Shown in pieces: positions 54,521-61,583 of a stretch of DNA of 64,000 bases. The stretch covers positions 4,704 to 68,703 of the forward strand of contig NZ_LMEC01000004.1 in assembly GCF_001425265.1 (NCBI RefSeq). The letters are read 5' to 3'. The position numbers and the translations under genes are program-made. The DNA comes from Massilia sp. Root418. Lineage in GTDB: Bacteria; Pseudomonadota; Gammaproteobacteria; Burkholderiales; Burkholderiaceae_D. The notes under the pieces are model-generated. The model was given only the letters and a program-made list of their open reading frames with translations, had not been told where the DNA came from and did no database searches. Each line of letters opens with the position of its first letter. Position 1 is the stretch's first letter.

Positions 54521-55500
54521 TGGAGTTGGCGGGGCTGACGGGGCTAATCCAGGCGCTGCTGTCCGAGCCCCAGCGCTTCGACTTCTTCCAGGCCGTGCGC
54601 CTGCTGGAGCAATGGCTGCGCAGCGATGCGCAAGCCCCTGCGCCGCGCCTGCGCTACCGCAACCGCCTCTCGCTCGCCTTCCCCCCGGGCGAAATCGGAA
54701 GCATCGCCCGTGCCGACGGTATGCTTGACATCACCCCCGCCTTCATGTGCCTGCTGGGCAGCAGTGGCGCGCTCCCGCACCACTACACCGAGCGCATCGC
54801 CGCCCACGAACAGCGCGAAGGCGACGACGGTCCGCGCGCCTTCCTCGACCTGCTCTCCGACCGCGCGCTAGCCATGTTCTGCCAGGCCTGGGCCACGCAC
54901 CGCCCCGAATGCATGCAGGCCGCCGACGGCGTTGATGCCTACCTCGTCAAGCTGCTCCACCTCGCCGGCGCCAAGCCGCAGCACAGCCCCATCGACCGCG
55001 AAACCGTCGCCCGGTACGCAACCCAGATCCGCAGCCGCACCGTCTCGCACGACGTAGTTACAGGCATGCTCACCGAATACTTCAATGTGCCTGCCAAAGT
55101 TGAGCCCCTGATCGGCGTATGGGAAACGCTGCCCGCCGCGCAGCAAGCGCAGCTTGGCCGCAGCCACTGCGCCCTGCGCCAAGGCGTGCTGCTCGGCGCC
55201 CGCATCAACCGCTGCGACACGCTCGCCCGCATCCGCATCGGCCCCCTGACCAAGACCGGCTTCGAACGCTTCCTGCCCCACGCCCCCGGCGCCGCAGCGT
55301 TGCAAGCCATGCTCGCCATGTTCTGCACCACCGGCATCGCCTTCGAAGTCCAGCTCGTGCTGCGCGCCGCCGACGCCCAAGGCTTCAGCCTGTCCCGCAC
55401 CGAACCCCAGGGCGGCGCCCGCCTCGGCGTCAACGCCTTCCTGCTCGCCGCCCCATCCGCGCGCGACCGCGAGGACGCCAGCTACGTGCTGACGCCATAG
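54484..55500 (+). CDS. tssG: Type VI secretion baseplate protein TssG
   Basis: A 338-residue TssG/VasB protein. LTGLIQALLSEPQRFDFFQA and VRLLEQW are the conserved opening; RLRYRNRLSLAFPPGEIGSI and GSSGALPHHYTERI continue the family pattern. It forms the TssF2-TssG wedge of the baseplate. The ATG lies inside the tssF end and is preceded by AGGAG. The gene after it (55651) is of unknown family. Confidence 0.92.
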   Translation: MRTPQRQPDAGLMELAGLTGLIQALLSEPQRFDFFQAVRLLEQWLRSDAQAPAPRLRYRNRLSLAFPPGEIGSIARADGMLDITPAFMCLLGSSGALPHHYTERIAAHEQREGDDGPRAFLDLLSDRALAMFCQAWATHRPECMQAADGVDAYLVKLLHLAGAKPQHSPIDRETVARYATQIRSRTVSHDVVTGMLTEYFNVPAKVEPLIGVWETLPAAQQAQLGRSHCALRQGVLLGARINRCDTLARIRIGPLTKTGFERFLPHAPGAAALQAMLAMFCTTGIAFEVQLVLRAADAQGFSLSRTEPQGGARLGVNAFLLAAPSARDREDASYVLTP

Positions 55501-55650
55501 CTTCGCCAATCAGCGGATCCCACCTGGAATGGCGACCTTTGCGGCACATCAATGCCCGCCCCATCCTGCGCGCCTAAAATGCCAGTTCCATCCTTGGCAT
55601 ACCGGTAGCCACCACACGGTCTGCCCGCCCAGCCCAACGAGGCCTAGACC

Positions 55651-56580
55651 ATGCCCACCCCACGCACCAAACCCGGCGCCAAGCTCGAACGCGCCCGCCA
55701 GGAATTCGACTCCCTGCTCGCCCAGGTGGCCGAAGCCCGTGCCACCCACGTTCGCTGGGAAGCCAGCGCCGAGCGCCTGCGCGAGCTGGGGCGCCGCGTC
55801 CTCGATCCCCTGGAAGAACAGTTCAACGTCTACGCCCGCCAGCTGATCCAGATATTCGACCAGGCCTACGCCCACACCACACTGAACGACCCCGAACGCA
55901 GTGCCATCGCCGACTCCATCTGCACCCTGGCCAACCGCGTGCTGACCTGGGCAGACGACAGCGACATCAAACACATCTACAACCGCTACAGCGGCGGCGA
56001 CTACGAAAGCGACCGCTTGCGCTTCGGCACGCAGCTGCGCGAAATCGGCGACATGCTCCTGGCCGACACCTATCCCGAGCGCTGCGCATGGGACCCGGAA
56101 GCAGAACAGGAGCAGGCCGAGGAACTGCATGCGAAACTGGTCGGCATCATTCTCACCCTGCCGGCCGGGCAGCAGCCGGCCTTGCTGGAGCAAGCCAACG
56201 CCGGCTACGTCAACGGCGACGCGCTTACCCTCGAGATGCTGGAAATAGAACTGGACCAGATCCGCCACCCCGGCGCGGGCCACCTGCGCATCAGGCAACT
56301 GGAAAAGCGGATAGGCGTTATGGGAGCCTACCTGGACGAATTGGAATTCGCTACCATGGGCATCCAGTTCTCCCTCATGGTCCGGCTCAACCTGCCCGGC
56401 ACACCGGAGCTGACAGAGCACATCGCCCGCCACTGCGTGCACCTGCAAAAGCACGCGCTCGAATACCAGCTGGAGAACATCGCCTGCGACGTGGCCGACT
56501 TCCGCGACATCGCCAAGCTGAAGGCCTGGATCAAGGAAAAGCAGCAGCACACCGGGCAAGCAGCGCCGGTGCACCACTGA
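55651..56580 (+). CDS. Unknown helical protein downstream of tssG
   Basis: A 309-residue, probably all-helical cytosolic protein with no signal peptide. I recognise no family. The N-terminal part (KLERARQEFDSLLAQVAEAR) looks coiled-coil; later blocks are DQAYAHTTLNDPERSAIADS, NRYSGGDYESDRLRFGTQL and IRQLEKRIGVMGAYLDELEF. About 150 bases separate it from tssG, so a T6SS link is only positional. It ends 6 bases from the convergent TolA-like gene. Confidence 0.6.
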   Translation: MPTPRTKPGAKLERARQEFDSLLAQVAEARATHVRWEASAERLRELGRRVLDPLEEQFNVYARQLIQIFDQAYAHTTLNDPERSAIADSICTLANRVLTWADDSDIKHIYNRYSGGDYESDRLRFGTQLREIGDMLLADTYPERCAWDPEAEQEQAEELHAKLVGIILTLPAGQQPALLEQANAGYVNGDALTLEMLEIELDQIRHPGAGHLRIRQLEKRIGVMGAYLDELEFATMGIQFSLMVRLNLPGTPELTEHIARHCVHLQKHALEYQLENIACDVADFRDIAKLKAWIKEKQQHTGQAAPVHH

Positions 56581-56586
56581 GCGCCG

Positions 56587-58866
56587 TCACTGCAGGCGGA
56601 TCGCCGTATCGAAGACCCAGGTGCGGCGGATTTCGATCACGTCATACTGGCGGGCGAGGGCGGGCGGAAACGCACCATACGGCGCCTGGCTGGCCACCAC
56701 GCGCCGTATCGCTTCGTCGATGGCTGGCACGCCGCTGGAGACCACGAAAGTGATCTTCTCCACCGAGCCGTCCGAACGCACGGCCACCGTCACCGTCGGC
56801 TGCGTGTGAGGCTGCTTCACCACATCGCGCACCATCTCGAAGGTGAGGTTCAGTTCGATCTTCTTGCTCATGGCTTCGGCGTACAGCACCATGTCCGTGT
56901 TCGCGTCCGCGCGGCCGTAGAGCCAACCGCGGCGCAGACTGCTACCCATCGGCAGCAGCGAGCGGGAAGGGCGGTTCGCCGCATCGCGCTGGGCCGCCTC
57001 CGCGTCGAGCTGCCGGCCGATCGCGCGCAGCCGCTCCTCGCGCTGCGCCTCCTGCTCCGCCCGGTCGCGCTTCGCCTGCTCCTGCTTCGTAAGCGCCTGC
57101 CGCGCCGCATCCGGCTTTGCAGCGTCCTGCTTCGCCGCCTCCTGCACCGCCGCCTGCTGCCGTGCGGCCTCCTGCTTCGCCGCCTCTTGCGCCGCCGCCT
57201 GCTGCCGCGCCGCCTCCTGCTTCACTGCCTCTTGCGCCGCCGCCTGCTGTCGCGCCGCCTCCTGCTTCACTGCCTCTTGCGCCGCCTGCTGTCGCGCAGC
57301 CTCCTGTCTTGCCGTCTCTTGCGCCGCGGCCTGCTGTCGCGCAGCCTCCTGCCTTGCCGCCTCTCGCACCGCCGCCTGCTGCCGCGCCGCCTCCTGCTTC
57401 GCTGCCTCTTGCGCCGCCTGCTGTCGCGCAGCATCCTGTCTTGCCATCTCTTGCGCCGCAGCCTGCTGTCGCGCAGCCTCCTGCCTTGCCGCCTCTCTCG
57501 CAGCGGCCTGCTGCCGGGCAGCTTCCTGTTTCGCCGCCTCTTGCGCTGCCGCTTGCTGTCGCGCCGTTTCCTGCTTCGCTGCCTCTTGCGATGCCGCCTG
57601 TTGTCGCGCCGCTTCCTGCCTCGCCGCCTCTTGCATCGCCGCCTGCTGCCGTGCCGCTTCCTGCTTCGCCGCCTCCCGCGCTGCCGTTTGCTGCCGTGCC
57701 GCCTCCTGCGCTTCAGCTTCCCGTCGAGCGGCCTCTTGTCTGATTGTCTCTTGCCGTGCTTTCTCCGCTACCCTCAACTGCTCCTGCCGGGCAGCATCCT
57801 GCCGCGCCTTGTCAGCCAGTTTCGCCTGCTCCTGCCGCAGCGCCTCCTGCCGCAACTCTTCTTGCCTAGCCAGCGCCTGCCGGTCCACCTCAGCGCGCGT
57901 CGCGTCCGCTCGCTCCCTCTCCAGCCGCGCCAGCTTCTGGCGCTCAGCATCAATCCGTGCAGCCTCCGCCCGCTCAATCTCCTGCCGGGCCGCGTCCTGC
58001 CGTGCCTTCTCCGCCAGCCTCGCCTGCTCCTGACGCAATTCCTCCTGCCGCGCAAGCAGCTGCCGCTCGCCCTCCAGGCGCGCCGCCTCGGCCTGTTGAC
58101 GGTGCTGCTCCCGCTCCCTCCGCGCGGCATCCTGCCGAGCCCTCTCATCCGTCCTGGCCTGCTCCTGGCGCAGCACTTCCCTGCGCAACTCCTCCAGGCG
58201 AGCCGCCTCGCGCTGCGCAGCCGCCGCCACTTCAGCCTGCCGCAGCACCTCGGCATCCTGCCGCTCCTTGTCGAGCCGCTCCTGCGCCAGCGCCTGTTCG
58301 CGCGCCTCCTGCTCAACCTGCTTCTGCAACGCATCGCCCGAAGCACTGGGCAGCGCCACCTCGCTCCCGTCCGAAGGAACCGCCCCCTCCACGGAGCTTG
58401 CCGGCGCCCGCACTTGAGGCGCATCGGGCGCGACTGGCAGCACCACGTCCGGCCGCTTCCCGGCTGTCTTAACCGCTTCCTGAGGGCGGGAAGCGGCAGT
58501 GGCAGGCTCCGGCGCGGCAATCGGCGCCGGCAGTGCCACGGCGGCCCCTTCTCGGCGCGCTGCGGCAGGGAGCGCCGCGGCTGCAGACGTCCCGCTTTCC
58601 GCAGCCGCCGGCTTCTCAACCTCCGCCATCTCCGGCCCTAGAGGCGCAGCTGGCGCATCAGCCGCAGAGGGCGGCGCAGGCAACAGCACAATGCGCAAAT
58701 CCTCCGCCCCCGACCGCCTTTCCTTCCATGGAAAGCTCAGCCCCGGCAGCCCAAACGTCTGCCCTCCGAACGTAATGCTCAACAACAGCGCATGAATCAC
58801 CAACGAGAGCAATACCGCATTGCTCAAGCGCCAGGAGTCGCGATCCATTACAATCCTCGCGTTCAA
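56587..58866 (-). CDS. TolA/TonB-like periplasm-spanning protein with long Ala/Gln repeat
   Basis: A 759-residue inner-membrane-anchored protein. One N-terminal membrane helix (LSNAVLLSLVIHALLLSITFG) is followed by a Pro/Ala linker and a very long charged coiled-coil region (about 180-650), including 12 tandem units of a 15-residue motif (QEAAKQEAARQQAAA type). The C-terminal domain (SKKIELNLTFEMVRDV, TVAVRSDGSVEKITFVVSSG) is a TonB_C/TolA_III fold. The architecture equals TolA or a TonB with an extended spacer; no TolB, TolQ or TolR neighbour is present. A Met at 58848 is an alternative start. Confidence 0.82.
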   Translation of the reverse strand: MNARIVMDRDSWRLSNAVLLSLVIHALLLSITFGGQTFGLPGLSFPWKERRSGAEDLRIVLLPAPPSAADAPAAPLGPEMAEVEKPAAAESGTSAAAALPAAARREGAAVALPAPIAAPEPATAASRPQEAVKTAGKRPDVVLPVAPDAPQVRAPASSVEGAVPSDGSEVALPSASGDALQKQVEQEAREQALAQERLDKERQDAEVLRQAEVAAAAQREAARLEELRREVLRQEQARTDERARQDAARREREQHRQQAEAARLEGERQLLARQEELRQEQARLAEKARQDAARQEIERAEAARIDAERQKLARLERERADATRAEVDRQALARQEELRQEALRQEQAKLADKARQDAARQEQLRVAEKARQETIRQEAARREAEAQEAARQQTAAREAAKQEAARQQAAMQEAARQEAARQQAASQEAAKQETARQQAAAQEAAKQEAARQQAAAREAARQEAARQQAAAQEMARQDAARQQAAQEAAKQEAARQQAAVREAARQEAARQQAAAQETARQEAARQQAAQEAVKQEAARQQAAAQEAVKQEAARQQAAAQEAAKQEAARQQAAVQEAAKQDAAKPDAARQALTKQEQAKRDRAEQEAQREERLRAIGRQLDAEAAQRDAANRPSRSLLPMGSSLRRGWLYGRADANTDMVLYAEAMSKKIELNLTFEMVRDVVKQPHTQPTVTVAVRSDGSVEKITFVVSSGVPAIDEAIRRVVASQAPYGAFPPALARQYDVIEIRRTWVFDTAIRLQ
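57145..57678 (-). repeat. Twelve tandem 45-bp units encoding a 15-residue coiled-coil repeat
   Basis: Ten 15-residue and two 14-residue units of QEAAKQEAARQQAAA type lie in order without interruption. Substitutions between units are conservative (K/R, Q/R, A/V/M/S/T). The two 14-residue units lack one Ala and shift the heptad phase. Confidence 0.9.
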
Positions 58867-59206
58867 TTTGTAATCCTAAGGCGATAGCTCCAAATAGCGG
58901 TCCCGCAAGCGCCTCTGCTACGTACCTGTTCAAAATAAGATCTGAAAACCATCAAATTGCCCTGTTCGGCGTCATGAATTCCTCACAGCCTATCATAGGC
59001 CGCGTGTCTTCTTGATGGGTTAGACGCCGCTGATTTGGTCCGACGTACGGGATCGCACCACCTTCGGATAGGTCGTGTAAGCACCTGCGCGGCTTTCTGA
59101 GCACGCGGTCTTGCTAGGCGGACCTTCGTTCCTGGTGCATTTTCTTGAAACATGGCAAAATTGAGGGGTGCCAACTGGCAATCTGACAACACGACATTTC
59201 GGAAAT
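58867..59206. other. 340-bp non-coding boundary before the methyltransferase
   Basis: I see no convincing gene, tRNA or transposase remnant here. The base composition shifts from GC-rich to AT-richer toward the right. A GAATTC and several scattered hairpins are present without clear function. It may hold the promoter of the methyltransferase and mark the junction of an acquired island. Confidence 0.4.
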
Positions 59207-60547
59207 ATGCAAAAAAAGAAAACGCTGCGCTTTGTGGATGTGTTCGCCGGTTGCGGAGGGCTTTCGTTAGGACTGTCTCAGGCGGGTTGTAGGGGCCTCT
59301 TTGCAGTAGAAAAAAGTCCATTGGCGTTCGCTACGCTGAAGCATAATTTAGTGGATAACGGCAAATTCAAGTTTGATTGGCCAGGTTGGTTACCTAAAAA
59401 GGCTATGACATGCGAAGAACTGCTGGCTAATTTTTCGGATGAGATCGGAAAATTGGCGGGGCAGGTGGACCTTATGGTTGGTGGGCCACCGTGCCAAGGC
59501 TTTTCCACAGCCGGTAAGCGCGATCCAGCCGATCCGCGAAATAAGATGACTGAGCAATACCTGTCCCTAGTCGGTTTGCTCAATCCGCAATTCATAGTCA
59601 TCGAGAACGTATCTGGTTTTGATATGGAATTTGAGAACGAAGTTGGCCTAGACGCGTTGATGGATGGCGCAAAAGAGGGCTCGTACGCAGCATATATTTC
59701 GCAAAGACTTACAGCACAAGGTTATAAAGTGACGTACGGCGTAGTCAATTGCGCGGAGTTTGGAGTTCCGCAGAACCGATATCGCTTAATCATGTTGTGC
59801 GAGTTGCCGAAAAATGGAAAACTATCGACGGTTCCGAATCTTTTTGCGCGACTAAAAAGTAAAGCGTTCGGCTTTAGAAAAAGCAAAGCGTTACCGACCG
59901 ACAGTTACGTGACCGCATCGGATGCGATTTCTGACCTCGAAATATCTGGACTTGAACTTATTTCGTGTTCTGATTCCGATGTGGCTGGATTCAAAGAGGC
60001 GCCCTATGATGCCGATATAATTTTTACTTCTTATCAGAAAATAATGCGACGTGGGAGCTTAAAAAATCCTCCTGATAGCCGCCGGCTACCAAATCACAAA
60101 GCAGAGACTATTGAGTACTTCAAAAAAGTTCAATCCGTCTGTACACCTGGCACATCACTTTCAGTTTCTCAACGGAGGGAAGTAGGAACCAAAAAGCACT
60201 CGACATCAGTGTTGGGACGCAATTCGCCATCGCCGACTATTACAACGTTGCCGGATGATATTATTCACTACGCCGAACCACGTATCTTAACGGTGCGGGA
60301 AAATGCTCGGTTGCAGTCGTTCCCCGATTGGTTTTCATTCAAGGGAAAATATACGACCGGCGGCAAGCTCAGAAAATTCGAATGTCCACGCTATACGCAG
60401 GTCGGAAATGCTGTCCCGCCCTTATTGGCTGAGGCTATAGGACAGCTGCTTATTAGGCGCTTTAATTCCGTGGCGAAGAGCCGAAAGCGGCGTGCAGGCT
60501 CTGTCAAAAATAAGGTTAAAAGGCTTTTGGAAAATATTAAAGACTAA
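59207..60547 (+). CDS. DNA (cytosine-5) methyltransferase
   Basis: A 446-residue C5-cytosine methyltransferase. All core motifs are visible: I DVFAGCGGLSLGLSQAG, IV GGPPCQGFSTAGKRDP with the catalytic Cys, VI IVIENVSG, VIII QNRYRLIML, IX RENARLQSFPDWF and X QVGNAVPPLLAEA. The target-recognition region between VIII and IX is long (about 200 residues) and shows no recognisable relative, so specificity is unknown. ATG 59207 (MQKKKTLRF) has GGAA upstream and is preferred over GTG 59168. Codon use is markedly AT-richer than that of genes before 58866. No endonuclease gene lies beside it. Confidence 0.95.
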   Translation: MQKKKTLRFVDVFAGCGGLSLGLSQAGCRGLFAVEKSPLAFATLKHNLVDNGKFKFDWPGWLPKKAMTCEELLANFSDEIGKLAGQVDLMVGGPPCQGFSTAGKRDPADPRNKMTEQYLSLVGLLNPQFIVIENVSGFDMEFENEVGLDALMDGAKEGSYAAYISQRLTAQGYKVTYGVVNCAEFGVPQNRYRLIMLCELPKNGKLSTVPNLFARLKSKAFGFRKSKALPTDSYVTASDAISDLEISGLELISCSDSDVAGFKEAPYDADIIFTSYQKIMRRGSLKNPPDSRRLPNHKAETIEYFKKVQSVCTPGTSLSVSQRREVGTKKHSTSVLGRNSPSPTITTLPDDIIHYAEPRILTVRENARLQSFPDWFSFKGKYTTGGKLRKFECPRYTQVGNAVPPLLAEAIGQLLIRRFNSVAKSRKRRAGSVKNKVKRLLENIKD

Positions 60548-60605
60548 TCTCCGGGGCCGATCTGCGCTTGAGAAGCAGCTGCCGCGACCAGGGCTTCGAA
60601 TTCTG

Positions 60606-61583
60606 TTACTGTTCTTGCGAAACTGTAGAGTGGGCGTTGGCAAGATGTAACCGGTGTTCTCGAAGTGACTTTCGTAATGCGCGACCATTGGGCGCGTCGA
60701 AAGCCACCAATTCGCCTTCATTTAGTTCGAAATATGCGATTTTCGCTTTGACCGTCGGTTTCTGATGAGCAAGCGCATTTCGCCACTTCAGTAGACCTTT
60801 AATACTTTCAATTTTCTCCTTGAAGCCGTCTAACGGCCCCCCCGCCTTACAAAAACTTTCTACGGCACCTACGCGTTTGTAGCTGTCAAATCCGTGATGG
60901 CCCACAAGAGTCAAGAAGTCTTTTGGCTCCAATTTCTTTAGTTCATCCAATGTAGCTTCCAGCGCGGAAATTGCCTCATGCTGGTCGTTGTCGGTTAGTT
61001 TTCGTACGTTCGCTATGTTGGGTAGCATTTTTCCGTAAAGCTTCTTTCTGTGTTTGATCTTTTCTGCATCCTGCAGCTTGTCATGGAGGATCGTCAATAT
61101 ATCAGATAACTGATGATCAATATCGGCGATTGCAGCCATTACGATGCCGCGCATATTATTGACATCGACAACTTTCCGAACGGTCAGTTCGAATACGCTG
61201 AGGATCTTTGCAAATAAAGCATCTGCATCTTTGGTAGAGAAAAATACGCCGTCCAGTTGCTTTTCAGCAGCCTTTTGCCGAAGCGTGCCGGATGCTTTGC
61301 CCGAATAAAAAATTACTTCGGTTAGAAAATTGTGGTCGCGCACGGCCTTGATAACGTCATCGCCGTTCTCGCCGTCCTCTGTCAAATTGTAATCTATAAC
61401 GATAAGATCAAAATCGTAGCCTACAACCGCAATGTCAATTTGGCTTGGAGAAGTCTTAAAATCGAAGGTGATGTCAAAGCCTTCGTCTTGAATGTGCGTT
61501 TTAAGTTTTTCAAGGGTCTGTGCTTGGCTTTCGATGAAACTTTCATCGTCTTCCACCCATAATATTCTGTATTCCAGATTCAT
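60606..61583 (-). CDS. Receiver-domain protein with C-terminal HEPN-like domain
   Basis: A 325-residue protein. Residues 1-125 form a receiver: acidic pocket E11-D12-D13 (ILWVEDDESF), phosphoacceptor candidate D64 (LIVIDYNLTEDGENGDD), S94 (IFYSGKA) and K118. The rest (about 130-325) is helical and contains WRNALAHQKP. R268-N-x3-H273 matches the R-x4-6-H motif, with the Asn after Arg, typical of HEPN RNases. No DNA-binding domain is evident, so it is not an ordinary regulator. It is coupled by ATGA to the preceding ATPase-kinase gene and ends 58 bases from the convergent methyltransferase. HEPN assignment rests on motif and helical context. Confidence 0.72.
   Translation of the reverse strand: MNLEYRILWVEDDESFIESQAQTLEKLKTHIQDEGFDITFDFKTSPSQIDIAVVGYDFDLIVIDYNLTEDGENGDDVIKAVRDHNFLTEVIFYSGKASGTLRQKAAEKQLDGVFFSTKDADALFAKILSVFELTVRKVVDVNNMRGIVMAAIADIDHQLSDILTILHDKLQDAEKIKHRKKLYGKMLPNIANVRKLTDNDQHEAISALEATLDELKKLEPKDFLTLVGHHGFDSYKRVGAVESFCKAGGPLDGFKEKIESIKGLLKWRNALAHQKPTVKAKIAYFELNEGELVAFDAPNGRALRKSLREHRLHLANAHSTVSQEQ

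Noticed and set aside
57145..57678. The regular 45-bp repeat as a CRISPR-like array
   Set aside because: Units are contiguous without unique spacers, vary by substitution and stay in frame in a coiled-coil gene.
56806..58641. A 611-codon open frame antisense to the TolA-like gene, rich in Leu and Arg
   Set aside because: It is the mirror image of the Ala/Gln repeat of the real gene; it has no family features, and its Leu/Arg runs follow from the repeat.
58983..59321. Reverse open frame of 112 codons at the methyltransferase 5' end
   Set aside because: It mostly overlaps the methyltransferase start in antisense and shows no RBS or recognisable motifs.
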